27,080 bases of DNA from Erythrobacter sp. (GTDB lineage: Bacteria; Pseudomonadota; Alphaproteobacteria; Sphingomonadales; Sphingomonadaceae), in the NCBI GenBank assembly GCA_002695185.1, contig NZOF01000184.1, positions 1 to 27,080 on the forward strand, read 5' to 3'. The position numbers and the translations under genes are program-made. The notes below the pieces were generated by a model that was not told where the DNA came from, did not search any database, and saw only the letters and a list, made by a program, of their open reading frames with translations. Positions 18,146 to 26,891 of this stretch are shown piece after piece; the stretch's first letter is position 1, and each line of letters begins with the position of its first letter.

Positions 18146-19054
18146 ATGACCCTTACCCATTTGCAGAGGCTTGAAGCCGAGAGCATTCACATCATGCGCG
18201 AAGTGGTGTCGGAAGCGGAAAAGCCCGTGATGCTCTATTCGATCGGCAAGGACAGCGCGGTGATGCTGCACCTGGCGAAGAAGGCTTTTTATCCTTCGCC
18301 TCCGCCATTCCCTTTGCTCCATGTCGATACGACCTGGAAGTTTCAGGAAATGTACGCGCTGCGTGAACGAAGCGCGGAAGAGGCCGGCATGGAACTGCTT
18401 GTCCACCAGAATCCCGAAGCGCAGGAAATGGGCATCAACCCCTTCGACCACGGGCCGCTCCACACCGATATGTGGAAGACCCAAGGCTTGAAGCAGGCGC
18501 TCGATAAATACGGCTTCGACGCGGCTTTTGGCGGGGCCCGCCGAGATGAGGAAAAGAGCCGCGCGAAGGAACGGATATTCTCCTTCCGCACGGCCAGCCA
18601 CGGGTGGGACCCCAAGGCGCAGCGCCCGGAATTGTGGAACCTCTACAACGCGAAAAAGAAGAAGGGGGAGAGCATCCGCATCTTCCCGCTGTCCAACTGG
18701 ACCGAACTCGACATCTGGCAGTACATCCACCTCGAAAATATCGAGATCGTGCCGCTGTACTTCTCCGCCGTGCGGCCGACGTTCGAATATGAAGGTGGCC
18801 TGTTCATGGCCGACGATATCGATCGGCTTGAAAAGGTCATGGGCAAGCGGCCTGACATTACCGAACGCTCGATCCGCTTTCGCACATTGGGCTGCTTCCC
18901 GCTGACCGGCGCAGTCGAAAGCAAGGCCGCGACTCTGCCCGAAATCATTCAGGAAATGCTGCTGACAACCACATCGGAAAGGCAGGGCCGCGTGATCGAC
19001 AAGGACAGCGGCGATGCCTCGATGGAGAAGAAGAAGCAGGAGGGCTACTTCTGA
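18146..19054 (+). CDS. cysD: sulfate adenylyltransferase small subunit CysD
   Basis: Catalytic subunit of ATP sulfurylase, which makes adenosine 5'-phosphosulfate (APS) from sulfate and ATP with GTP hydrolysis by CysN. The 302 residues match the family. The PP-loop nucleotide motif reads [10 protein letters not shown] at about 31-40, followed by [40 protein letters not shown] and [18 protein letters not shown], all typical of CysD. The start gives the usual opening [20 protein letters not shown]; the ribosome site is weak (GGAAA, about 12 nt away). The stop overlaps the cysN start by one base (TGATG). Confidence 0.97.
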   Translation: MTLTHLQRLEAESIHIMREVVSEAEKPVMLYSIGKDSAVMLHLAKKAFYPSPPPFPLLHVDTTWKFQEMYALRERSAEEAGMELLVHQNPEAQEMGINPFDHGPLHTDMWKTQGLKQALDKYGFDAAFGGARRDEEKSRAKERIFSFRTASHGWDPKAQRPELWNLYNAKKKKGESIRIFPLSNWTELDIWQYIHLENIEIVPLYFSAVRPTFEYEGGLFMADDIDRLEKVMGKRPDITERSIRFRTLGCFPLTGAVESKAATLPEIIQEMLLTTTSERQGRVIDKDSGDASMEKKKQEGYF

Positions 19055-20961
19055 TGTCGGACAAGATTTACCAGACAGATGCTCTCATCGCCGAGGATAT
19101 CGATGCCTATCTCGAAAAGCATCAGCACAAGACGATGCTGCGCTTCATCACCTGCGGCAGTGTGGATGATGGAAAGTCCACGCTGATCGGGCGCCTGCTT
19201 TACGACAGCAAGATGATCTTCGAAGACCAGCTGGCGGCGCTCGAAAACGACAGCAAGCGGGTGGGCACGCAGGGCCAAGACATCGATTTCGCCCTGCTGG
19301 TCGATGGTCTCGCCGCAGAGCGTGAACAGGGCATCACTATCGATGTCGCCTATCGCTTCTTCTCGACCGAGAGCCGCAAGTTCATCGTGGCCGATTGTCC
19401 GGGTCACGAACAATATACGCGCAACATGGTCACGGGTGCGTCGACTGCCGATCTCGCCTGCATTCTGATCGATGCGCGCAAGGGAGTGTTGGTGCAGACC
19501 AAGCGCCATAGTTTCCTGTGCCACCAGCTCGGCATCAAGAACCTGGTGCTGGCAGTGAACAAGATGGACCTCATCGATTACGATCAGGCGAAATATGACG
19601 CGATCATCGCCGATTACCGTGCCTTCGCAGAGAGCATAGGGATTGAGAGCTTCACCGCCATACCGATTTCCGGGCTCGCCGGAGACAACATCACCAGCAA
19701 ATCGGACAATACGGGCTGGTACGATGGCCCGACGCTGATGGAGCATCTCGAAAGCGTCGAGGTGCGTCTGGACGAAAACGTAGCGAAGCCGTTTCGTATG
19801 CCCGTCCAGTGGGTCAATCGGCCCAACCTCGACTTTCGGGGTTTCTCTGGCCTGATTGCCAGCGGCAGCGTAAAACCGGGGGACACGGTTCGTTCGCTTC
19901 CTTCGGGCAAGACAAGCACGGTCAAAGCGGTTGTCACCATGGCCGGTGAGCTGGAAGAAGCGGTCGCAGGGCAGTCCGTCACGATCACGCTCGACGATGA
20001 AATCGATTGTTCGCGCGGAGATGTCCTCGCCGCTGCGGACAGCCCGCCCGAAGTCGCCGACCAGTTCGAATCCACGCTGGTCTGGATGGACGAGAACCCG
20101 CTTGTCGTGGGCCGTGCCTACTGGATGAAATTGGGCACGCAGCTAGTCAGCGTGACGGTTTCCGAGCCGAAGTACGAGATCAACGTCAATACGATGCAGC
20201 ATCTTGCGGCAAAGACGCTCGGCCTCAATTCTATCGGCGTGAGCGAGATTACCACCGACCGCCAGATCGTGTTCGAACCCTATGCCGAAAACCGCGCACT
20301 GGGCGGGTTCATCCTGATCGACAAGATCACTAACCGGACAGTCGGCGCAGGGATGCTCAATTTCAGCCTGCGGCGTGCGCAGAATGTCCACTGGCAGGCG
20401 GTCGATATCACACGCGACGATCACGCCGCGATGAAGAACCAGAAGCCGCGCGTGTTGTGGTTCACCGGCCTGTCCGGATCGGGCAAGTCGACCATTGCCA
20501 ATGAAGTCGAAAAGAAGCTGGCGATCATGAACCGCCACACCTTCCTGCTCGATGGCGATAATGTGCGGCATGGTCTCAACAAGGATCTCGGCTTTACCGA
20601 GAGCGACCGGATCGAGAACATCCGCCGGATCGGCGAAGTCGCCAAGCTGATGACCGATGCAGGGCTGATCGTGCTGACCGCGTTCATCAGCCCGTTCCGT
20701 GCGGATCGGCAGCTGGTGCGCGACATGATGGGCGAGGGCGAATTCATCGAGATCCATGTGGACACCCCGCTCGACGTGGCAGAGGCCCGCGATGTGAAGG
20801 GGCTGTACCGCAAGGCGCGCGAGGGCAAGCTCAAGAATTTCACCGGGATCGACAGCCCCTATGAGGAACCGGAAAACCCGGAAATTCGCGTCAATACGGT
20901 ATCGATGAGCCCCGAAGAGGCGGCCGATCACATCATCAGCCAGATCCTGCCGCTGAAATAG
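19054..20961 (+). CDS. cysNC: bifunctional sulfate adenylyltransferase subunit 1 / adenylylsulfate kinase CysNC
   Basis: A single chain of 635 residues that couples APS synthesis to PAPS synthesis. The N-terminal CysN half (about 25-440) is an EF-Tu-like GTPase: P-loop GSVDDGKS at about 35-42, DCPGHEQYTRNM and NKMDL, followed by beta-barrel domains. The C-terminal CysC half (about 460-635) is an APS kinase: P-loop GLSGSGKS at about 472-479, LDGDNVRHGLNKDLGF, FISPFRADR and GLYRKAREGKLKNFTGIDSPYE. The fusion of CysN and CysC is common in bacteria. No PAPS reductase (cysH) or sulfite reductase lies in the window, so the fate of PAPS cannot be told from here. An inverted repeat overlaps its stop codon. 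Confidence 0.96.
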   Translation: MSDKIYQTDALIAEDIDAYLEKHQHKTMLRFITCGSVDDGKSTLIGRLLYDSKMIFEDQLAALENDSKRVGTQGQDIDFALLVDGLAAEREQGITIDVAYRFFSTESRKFIVADCPGHEQYTRNMVTGASTADLACILIDARKGVLVQTKRHSFLCHQLGIKNLVLAVNKMDLIDYDQAKYDAIIADYRAFAESIGIESFTAIPISGLAGDNITSKSDNTGWYDGPTLMEHLESVEVRLDENVAKPFRMPVQWVNRPNLDFRGFSGLIASGSVKPGDTVRSLPSGKTSTVKAVVTMAGELEEAVAGQSVTITLDDEIDCSRGDVLAAADSPPEVADQFESTLVWMDENPLVVGRAYWMKLGTQLVSVTVSEPKYEINVNTMQHLAAKTLGLNSIGVSEITTDRQIVFEPYAENRALGGFILIDKITNRTVGAGMLNFSLRRAQNVHWQAVDITRDDHAAMKNQKPRVLWFTGLSGSGKSTIANEVEKKLAIMNRHTFLLDGDNVRHGLNKDLGFTESDRIENIRRIGEVAKLMTDAGLIVLTAFISPFRADRQLVRDMMGEGEFIEIHVDTPLDVAEARDVKGLYRKAREGKLKNFTGIDSPYEEPENPEIRVNTVSMSPEEAADHIISQILPLK

Positions 20962-20972
20962 ACGGCAGGATC
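20943..20972. terminator. possible bidirectional terminator hairpin over the cysNC stop
   Basis: GATCCTGCCG (20943-20952) pairs perfectly with CGGCAGGATC (20963-20972), loop of 10 nt holding the TAG stop. It sits between the convergent ends of cysNC and the thiolase gene. Neither strand has a clear T-run after the stem, so termination efficiency is doubtful. Confidence 0.4.
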
Positions 20973-20982
20973 GCGGGCGGGA

Positions 20983-22251
20983 TCAGTCGACGAAGTCCTC
21001 GACCCGTTCGATGATGATCGCAGGGGCCATCCCGCCCGCGGCGCACATGGTGACGAGGCCGAAGCGCTTTTGCTGGCGTTCGAGCTCGTCCACCATGGTG
21101 CCGATCAGGATTGAACCGGTCGCGCCGATCGGATGGCCGAGCGCGATCGATCCGCCGTTCACATTGACCTTGTCCCAATCCAGCCCGAGATCGCGCACGA
21201 ATTTGGCCGCTACCACCGCGAAAGCTTCGTTGATCTCGTAAAGATCGATGTCTTCGGTAGTCAGCCCGGCCTTTTCGAGCACCTTGCGCGCTGCCGGCAC
21301 GGGCGCGTTGAGCATCAGGGTGGGATCGTCGCCCATATTCGCGGTCGCGACAATCCGCGCGCGGGGCTTTAGGCCGTGTTTCCCGGCGTATTCCTTCGAC
21401 GTGACAAGAACCGCTGCGGCCCCGTCCACGACCCCCGAGCTGTTGCCGGCATGGTGGAAATGCTCGATCTCGAGATCGGGATATTTGGCATTCACCAGAC
21501 CGGCAAAGGTAGTACCTTTCTTGTCCAGAGGAACGTTGGCAATTTTCGCGAAGGCGGGTTCGAGTTCGGCCAGCCCTTCTTTGGTCGTCTGCGGGCGGGG
21601 GAACTCTTCCTTGTCGAGCAGGACGTTGCCGTCATCATCGGTGACCGGGACCAGCGATTTGTCGAACCGGCCATCGGCAATAGCCGCTGCGGCGCGCTGC
21701 TGGCTGCGGTAGCCGACCTCGTCCAGTTCCTCGCGCGTAAATCCTTCCATGCTGGCGATGGCATCTCCGCACACGCCCTGATGGCTCTGGGGGTGCATCG
21801 CCTGCAGGCGCGCGTTGTAGCTGCCCATCATCGGGGGCTTGAGCCCGGCCGCCATCTTCTCTTTCGCTAGCTGGGCGGTCAGGCTCATCATTTCGGTTCC
21901 GCCTGCGACCACGCAGTCTTCCATGCCGCTCATCACCTGCGCTGCGGCCAGCGCCACCGAAGTTATTCCGCCGCCGCAGAAACGGTCGAGCGTCGTTCCG
22001 GACGAAGTCACGTCATAGCCTGCATCTAGCGCGGCCATCCGGCCTAGGTCTCCGGCCTGCATTCCGTCCTGCGTGCTGACGGACCAGATCACATCGTCGA
22101 CAGTCGCCGTATCCAGCCCGTTGCGGTCCCGGATCGCCTTCAGCACCGTCGCCGCCAGATGCTGCGGATGCATCGCGGCAAGCGCGCCTTTGCCCTGCTT
22201 GCCGATCCCGCGCGGCGTCCGGACAGCGTCGATAATGTAAGCTTCGCCCAT
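20983..22251 (-). CDS. acetyl-CoA C-acyltransferase (thiolase)
   Basis: Thiolase of 422 residues that cleaves or forms 3-ketoacyl-CoA, probably in fatty-acid or related acyl-CoA degradation. The acylated Cys is in DRFCGGGITS (Cys at about 92). The C-terminal catalytic motifs are INEAFAVV, the His loop GGSIALGHPIGATG and the second Cys in MCAAGGMAPA. Alpha- and beta-domain halves are both complete. The start at 22251 follows an AGAGGAT ribosome site. It diverges from the crotonase gene across a 111-bp region with an operator-like palindrome, which suggests co-regulation with the crotonase and acyl-CoA dehydrogenase. The chain-length preference cannot be decided from sequence alone. Confidence 0.94.
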   Translation of the reverse strand: MGEAYIIDAVRTPRGIGKQGKGALAAMHPQHLAATVLKAIRDRNGLDTATVDDVIWSVSTQDGMQAGDLGRMAALDAGYDVTSSGTTLDRFCGGGITSVALAAAQVMSGMEDCVVAGGTEMMSLTAQLAKEKMAAGLKPPMMGSYNARLQAMHPQSHQGVCGDAIASMEGFTREELDEVGYRSQQRAAAAIADGRFDKSLVPVTDDDGNVLLDKEEFPRPQTTKEGLAELEPAFAKIANVPLDKKGTTFAGLVNAKYPDLEIEHFHHAGNSSGVVDGAAAVLVTSKEYAGKHGLKPRARIVATANMGDDPTLMLNAPVPAARKVLEKAGLTTEDIDLYEINEAFAVVAAKFVRDLGLDWDKVNVNGGSIALGHPIGATGSILIGTMVDELERQQKRFGLVTMCAAGGMAPAIIIERVEDFVD

Positions 22252-22296
22252 GGCATGATCCTCTCGACTAATCGTTTATTGCGGCAAATGCCGGTT

Positions 22297-22314
22297 GACG
22301 TTTGCGTAAGCGTC
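22297..22314. promoter_or_regulatory. imperfect palindrome, candidate operator for divergent acyl-CoA genes
   Basis: GACGTTTGCGTAAGCGTC is an 18-bp imperfect inverted repeat (14 of 18 positions symmetric) midway in the intergenic region between the divergent thiolase and crotonase genes. Its core resembles the TTTACGTAAAC-type palindromes I remember for MerR-family regulators of acyl-CoA degradation (LiuR-like) in proteobacteria. TTGACG at 22295-22300 could also be a -35 element for the crotonase gene, but the -10 is poor. Confidence 0.45.
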
Positions 22315-22362
22315 CCGCAGCTAGGGAGCAAGAACAGTTTCAAAACGAAATGGAGAGAGCGA

Positions 22363-23124
22363 ATGTCAGACGAGGTCCTGACCCAGGTCGATGACGGTAT
22401 CCTGATCGTCACCATCAACCGCCCCGATGCCAAGAACGCCATGACCAAAGCCGCCGCCGAAGGCATCGCCGCGGCCATGGATCGTTTGGATGAAGATGAC
22501 GGGCTTCGCGTCGGCATTTTGACCGGCGCTGGCGGCACGTTCTGCTCGGGCATGGACCTCAAAGGCTTCCTGCGCGGCGAATCCCCCAGCATCGAAGGCC
22601 GCGGTTTCGGTGGCGTGGTGCAGTCTCCGCCGAAGAAACCCCTGATCGCGGCGGTCGAAGGCTATGCCCTTGCCGGCGGTCTCGAATTGATGATCGCCTG
22701 CGATCTCGTTGTGGCTCACCGCAACGCCAAATTCGGTATTCCCGAGGTCAAGCGCGGGTTGGTCGCAGCTGCGGGCGGGGTGATGATGCTGCCTGACCAG
22801 ATCCCCGAACGGATCGCCATGGAGCTGGCACTGACCGGGGAATTCATTGGGGCCGATCGCGCCTACGAGCTTGGGCTGATCAATCGCGTGACCGACAGCT
22901 CTGCACTGGACGAGGCAAAACAACTGGCCGCGCGCATCGCTGCCAATGGCCCGCTGGCCGTCCGCGTGTCCAAGCAAATCGTAAAGGATTCGCGCGGCTG
23001 GGCAATGGACGAACGTTACGACAAGCAAGCTCAACTTATCGGCCCTGTCTTCATGTCCGAAGATGCCCGTGAAGGCGCCGCCGCCTTTGCCGAAAAGCGT
23101 ACCCCAAACTGGAAGGGGAAGTAA
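22363..23124 (+). CDS. enoyl-CoA hydratase/isomerase family (crotonase) protein
   Basis: Crotonase-fold enzyme of 253 residues, probably hydrating a 2-enoyl-CoA. Oxyanion-hole segments are FCSGMDL and YALAGGLELMIACDL. Both positions that carry the catalytic glutamates of classical hydratases are Glu here (about 108 in GGLELM and about 128 in FGIPEVKRGL), which favours true hydratase chemistry, although many crotonases have other activities. The ATG at 22363 follows a GGAGAG site; a longer frame that opens at 22159 overlaps the divergent thiolase and is not credible. The acyl-CoA dehydrogenase start follows the stop by one base. Confidence 0.9.
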   Translation: MSDEVLTQVDDGILIVTINRPDAKNAMTKAAAEGIAAAMDRLDEDDGLRVGILTGAGGTFCSGMDLKGFLRGESPSIEGRGFGGVVQSPPKKPLIAAVEGYALAGGLELMIACDLVVAHRNAKFGIPEVKRGLVAAAGGVMMLPDQIPERIAMELALTGEFIGADRAYELGLINRVTDSSALDEAKQLAARIAANGPLAVRVSKQIVKDSRGWAMDERYDKQAQLIGPVFMSEDAREGAAAFAEKRTPNWKGK

Positions 23125-23125
23125 G

Positions 23126-24289
23126 ATGGGAGTGATCGACGTGCCGCAGCCCGCTTTCATGGAAGATGAGGAGATCTCGATCTTCGCCGACGCAGTGGGT
23201 AAGTTCTACGAAAAGCACGCCCCGGAAAAGCGCGTCCTGAAATGGCGAGAGGACGGTCAGGTCGAACGCGAATTCTGGCGCGAGGCTGGCGACGCCGGTT
23301 TGCTCGGCACATCAGTGCCTGAAGAATATGGGGGTCACGGCGGCGATTTCCGCCATGAAATGGTCGTGATCGATCAGCAGGGCAAACACGGCGTTGAGGG
23401 CTTCTCGGCAAGCCTGCACAATACCGTGATCCTGCCCTATCTCGTGCGGCACGGGACGGAGGAGCAGAAGAAGAAATACCTGCCCAAGCTGGTCACTGGC
23501 GAACTGGTCAGCGCGATTGCCATGACCGAACCGGGAGTGGGATCCGATCTTCAGTCGATCACCACCACCGCGATCAAGGATGGTAACGGGTACCGTATCA
23601 ACGGGGCCAAGACCTATATCTCCAACGGCCAGACTGCCGACTTCATTATTGTCGTAGCCAAAACCGATCCGAAGGAACGCGCCAAGGGCATTTCGCTCAT
23701 GCTGCTGGAGACCGAGGGCGCGGAAGGTTTCCAGCGGGGCAAGAAACTCGACAAGGTCGGGCTGGACGCACAGGATACGTCGGAGCTTTTCTTCGATGAC
23801 GTCTTCGTGCCGTCGGATGCCGTATTGGGCGGCGTGGAAGGGCAGGGGTTCTATCAATTGATGGGCGAGCTGCCGCAAGAGCGCCTGATTATCGCCATGG
23901 GCGCCATGACCACGATCGAACGCGCGCTGGAAGAGACGGTCGCTTACGTGAAGGACCGCAAGGCCTTCGGGAAGACGATCTGGGATTTCCAGAATACGCA
24001 GTTCACCCTCGCCGATCTCAAGGCGCGGGGCACTGCGGCCCGTATTTTCGTCAATGACTGCATTGCCAAACATCTGGAAGGCAAGCTCGACGTGCCGACC
24101 GCATGCATGGCCAAGTACTGGGTCACCGAATTGCAGGGGGAAGTGGTCGACAAATGCCTGCAACTCCATGGCGGCGCTGGCTACATCAACGATTACCCCA
24201 TTGCGCGGATGTATCGGGACAGCCGCATCACGCGTATCTTCGGCGGTTCCAACGAGATCATGAAGATGGTGATCGCACGCTCCATTTGA
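23126..24289 (+). CDS. acyl-CoA dehydrogenase family protein (LCAD/IVD-like catalytic base)
   Basis: FAD-dependent acyl-CoA dehydrogenase of 387 residues, oxidising an acyl-CoA to a 2-enoyl-CoA and passing electrons to electron-transfer flavoprotein. Motifs are VPEEYGGHGGD, the FAD-binding AIAMTEPGVGSDLQ, INGAKTYISNG, DRKAFGKTI, CLQLHGGAGYINDYPIARMYRDSR and RIFGGSNEIM. The position of the MCAD-type catalytic Glu (near EGT) is Gly here, so the base is probably the Glu in the earlier ELPQER segment, as in long-chain and isovaleryl-type enzymes. The ATG at 23126 follows an AGGGGAAG site. It forms an operon with the crotonase. The substrate is unknown. Confidence 0.92.
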   Translation: MGVIDVPQPAFMEDEEISIFADAVGKFYEKHAPEKRVLKWREDGQVEREFWREAGDAGLLGTSVPEEYGGHGGDFRHEMVVIDQQGKHGVEGFSASLHNTVILPYLVRHGTEEQKKKYLPKLVTGELVSAIAMTEPGVGSDLQSITTTAIKDGNGYRINGAKTYISNGQTADFIIVVAKTDPKERAKGISLMLLETEGAEGFQRGKKLDKVGLDAQDTSELFFDDVFVPSDAVLGGVEGQGFYQLMGELPQERLIIAMGAMTTIERALEETVAYVKDRKAFGKTIWDFQNTQFTLADLKARGTAARIFVNDCIAKHLEGKLDVPTACMAKYWVTELQGEVVDKCLQLHGGAGYINDYPIARMYRDSRITRIFGGSNEIMKMVIARSI

Positions 24290-24316
24290 GTGGACGCCGC
24301 GGCGGGACGGCTTTCG

Positions 24317-25576
24317 TCAGTCGATTCCACCGCGTCGCAGCATTGCGTCTATCTCCCGGACCTTGGCTTGGTAACGCGGGTCGTCAAGCGCGCCGTATTG
24401 CGCGACGAACTGTGCATCCGTAAGCCCGTCGTTGAGATTCAGAGCCGCTGCAGGAAGCAGTGTATTCTCGCTCGCCTTGAGAAGTCTCGCGCGGGTCTTG
24501 GCAAAGTGGCGTGGATCGGTCAGTCGCCGGGCTGTCAGAAGCCCAGCCCTGTCGCTGGCGAGGTCAACGAAGGAAAACCCGCTGGGGTCTTCCGGGGCCA
24601 ACATTGCAGCTCCGGCCTTGGTGTCTGCGAGTTCCTTCCATTCGCCGATCAGCCCGCCAAGCCGGTTTCCGGTCGCGGTTTCCAGCGCCGCCGATAGCGC
24701 CCAATGCATCGCCCAGTCGGCCCTGCCGTGAAGGGTTATCGGCGTCATGTTTGCTGGCGGCGCGCATGCCTTGAGCGCCGCATCGTCGCCAACCAGGTGC
24801 ATTCTTTCGGGCGTAGCCGTGATGAGGGCGAGTGCGATGATGGCGGTGCGATGACCCTCCGGGCTCGCTTCGGTAGCGGTCAGCGCACGGCGTACTTGGG
24901 CAGCCAGAGATTTCGCTGGCTTGGCTTGCTGCGCTTCGACCAGTCTGCAGTAGAGCCTGGATATCTCCTTCTCATCCAACGTGGATGTGCCGGTCGCTGC
25001 GGCATGTACCAGCAGGCTCCCCTTGGGCAGCAAGACACTCGCGGCCACGCTTTCCTGTTCAACTGTGAGCTTGCGAAGGATCGTGTCGAGCGGAGGCAAG
25101 CCGCTGTCTTTGCCGACATAGCGTTGCTGGAGTTGCTCCAGCCCCCAGCGGGAAAGCCAGCCCGGAAGGGGGATCGCACCGATCTGTACGCGCCATTCGG
25201 GCAGGCCCTTGCTGGTCCCGCTGGTCTGCGCGCGGATGTTGAGCCAGCGCCAGAGCAGGGGCCGGCTTCCGGTAACCGTCAAAACGCCGTCTTCGATCCG
25301 AGCATCCACGCGGGCCGGTGCGGCCCCTTGGCTCGCCATTGCAGAAAGCGCTGCCAGGTCGGGATTGTTCAGCGTCAGACTAACAGGTTTGCCGGTTTCG
25401 CGGCTTGACCGGGCTGTCTGGGCGAGCTCCTTCGCGGCGGCGACCTGCTCTCCGCTGGCCGCTCGCTTCTCTTCTACCCAAGGCGAACCGCCCGTAGCGA
25501 GCAGGGGCAATCCGATCACCACTGCCAGCAGTAGCGCAATCAGGACAAGCCTACGTCTGGGGTTCGGGCTGCTCAC
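24317..25576 (-). CDS. membrane-anchored protein of unknown function
   Basis: A 419-residue protein with a basic N-terminus and one membrane helix at about residues 9-28, so probably an inner-membrane-anchored periplasmic protein (the signal could also be cleaved). No catalytic motif is evident to me. Parts that look conserved are GVLTVTGSRPLLWRWLNIR, SLLVHAAATG, HWALSAALETATGNRLGGLIGEWKELAD, SGFSFVDLASDRAGLL and a C-terminal DPRYQAKVREIDAML. The start is a GTG at 25576, overlapping the stop of the antiporter gene as GTGA, which strongly suggests the two are co-translated. Its stop is 27 bases from the end of the convergent acyl-CoA dehydrogenase gene. The name of the family is not known to me. 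Confidence 0.75.
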   Translation of the reverse strand: MSSPNPRRRLVLIALLLAVVIGLPLLATGGSPWVEEKRAASGEQVAAAKELAQTARSSRETGKPVSLTLNNPDLAALSAMASQGAAPARVDARIEDGVLTVTGSRPLLWRWLNIRAQTSGTSKGLPEWRVQIGAIPLPGWLSRWGLEQLQQRYVGKDSGLPPLDTILRKLTVEQESVAASVLLPKGSLLVHAAATGTSTLDEKEISRLYCRLVEAQQAKPAKSLAAQVRRALTATEASPEGHRTAIIALALITATPERMHLVGDDAALKACAPPANMTPITLHGRADWAMHWALSAALETATGNRLGGLIGEWKELADTKAGAAMLAPEDPSGFSFVDLASDRAGLLTARRLTDPRHFAKTRARLLKASENTLLPAAALNLNDGLTDAQFVAQYGALDDPRYQAKVREIDAMLRRGGID

Positions 25577-26814
25577 GGCTGGGCTTCCTCACGGCCGCGT
25601 TGCCGTTGAGAGGCGCGGCTTTCATGGTCGGCGATCGCGAGACGGTTGGCCACCCAGTTGATGGTCGGGCCCTGGATGACGCTGGACAGCAGCACCACGA
25701 AGAAAACGACATTGAAGATTGCAAATGCCCCCTCGACGCCGGCAACGATGGGGAAGGTCGCCAGCACGATGGGTACGGCACCGCGCAGACCTGCCCAGGA
25801 GACGAACAGCTTGGATCGCCAGGCGAACTGGCGAAACGGGGCAAGGCATAGGAACACGCTCACCGGGCGGGCGATGAACATCAGGATCGCAGTGATGGCG
25901 ATGCCCGGCACGAACACCGGACCAAGCTGCGATGGAGTGACGAGCAGCCCAAGCGTCAGGAACATCGCCACCTGTGCAAGCCATGCCATGCCGTCCTGAA
26001 AGGTCGAGACCGTCCGCTTGGCGGCATAGGAGCGGCTGCCCGCGACCAGACCCGCCAGATAGGCGGCCAGAAAGCCGTTACCCGAAAACAGTTCGGCAGC
26101 GCCGAAGGCTATGAGCGCGGCGGCGATCGAGATCACGAAGGCGAGCCCGCCCTGACGATAGCCCCCGCGTTTCAGAAGGGCAGGCATGGCGAAGCCCACG
26201 GCGACACCGATGATTGCGCCCATGATCATCTGGATCAGAAACTCCGGTACGAGCGTCAGGGGCGAGGCGGATGGCTCCGATATGAAGAGCAGGACGGCGC
26301 CGACGAGGAAGATCGCCATCGGATCGTTGGAGCCCGATTCCACTTCAATCAGAGCAGGCACGTCGCCATGAAGGTCGAGCCCGGTGGAGCGCAGGATTGC
26401 GAAGACCGCCGCCGCGTCGGTTGAGGCGATGATCGCGCCCAGCAGCGCGGCCTGGGCTGGGGCGATGTCGAGCAGGAGAACCGCCGCGCCCGCCACGATG
26501 CCCGCACTGATGAGCACGCCGACAGAAGCCATCAGCAGCGCCGGTGCGGCAACACGCCGGACATCCTTCAGATCGGTGTCCAGTCCGCCCGAAAACAGGA
26601 TGAAGACCAGCGATGCCATCCCGATCGCCTGGGCGAGCGCGAAGTTCTCGAAGTCTATTCCGCCCGGTCCGTCGATACCGGCCAGCATGCCAAGGCCGAG
26701 AAAGCCGATAAGCGCGGGCAGGCCGAAGCGGCTGGAAACGCTGCCGGCCAAGACGGTTGTCAGCAGCAGGATGCCGACGAGGAGGAATGTCGCCTGGGTA
26801 TCCAGAAAATCCAT
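25573..26814 (-). CDS. CPA1-family cation/proton antiporter (NhaP2/CvrA-like), short form
   Basis: Polytopic inner-membrane antiporter of 413 residues exchanging Na+ or K+ for H+. About 12-13 hydrophobic helices are visible. Signatures are STDAAAVFAILRS at about 131-143, the family motif ESGSNDPMA at about 159-167 (the ND pair is the ion-binding site), AAYLAGLVAGSRSY, WAGLRGAVPIVLA and SSVIQGPTINW at the last helix. NhaP2/CvrA proteins usually continue for another 100 or more residues with a TrkA-C regulatory domain; here only a short basic tail of about 25 residues follows. The start ATG at 26814 has AAGGT about 8 nt upstream. The downstream unknown gene overlaps the stop. Confidence 0.88.
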   Translation of the reverse strand: MDFLDTQATFLLVGILLLTTVLAGSVSSRFGLPALIGFLGLGMLAGIDGPGGIDFENFALAQAIGMASLVFILFSGGLDTDLKDVRRVAAPALLMASVGVLISAGIVAGAAVLLLDIAPAQAALLGAIIASTDAAAVFAILRSTGLDLHGDVPALIEVESGSNDPMAIFLVGAVLLFISEPSASPLTLVPEFLIQMIMGAIIGVAVGFAMPALLKRGGYRQGGLAFVISIAAALIAFGAAELFSGNGFLAAYLAGLVAGSRSYAAKRTVSTFQDGMAWLAQVAMFLTLGLLVTPSQLGPVFVPGIAITAILMFIARPVSVFLCLAPFRQFAWRSKLFVSWAGLRGAVPIVLATFPIVAGVEGAFAIFNVVFFVVLLSSVIQGPTINWVANRLAIADHESRASQRQRGREEAQP

Positions 26815-26891
26815 CGAACAGACCTTAATCGCCGGATCCGTTGCCGGCCCGCATGTTTACTCGAGACGAAGTGTCGCTGCGGGCCCGAAGA

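Noticed and set aside
22159..22362. Upstream extension of the crotonase frame
   Set aside because: It overlaps the divergent thiolase start and lacks crotonase similarity; a good ribosome site precedes the ATG at 22363.
23312..24169. Long - strand open frame (285 codons) opposite the acyl-CoA dehydrogenase
   Set aside because: The + strand frame has complete catalytic motifs; the antisense frame has no recognisable domain.
26846..26885. Inverted repeat GGCCCGC/GCGGGCC between the FAH-family gene and the antiporter
   Set aside because: Only 7 bp with a 26-nt loop and no T-run; too weak to call a terminator.
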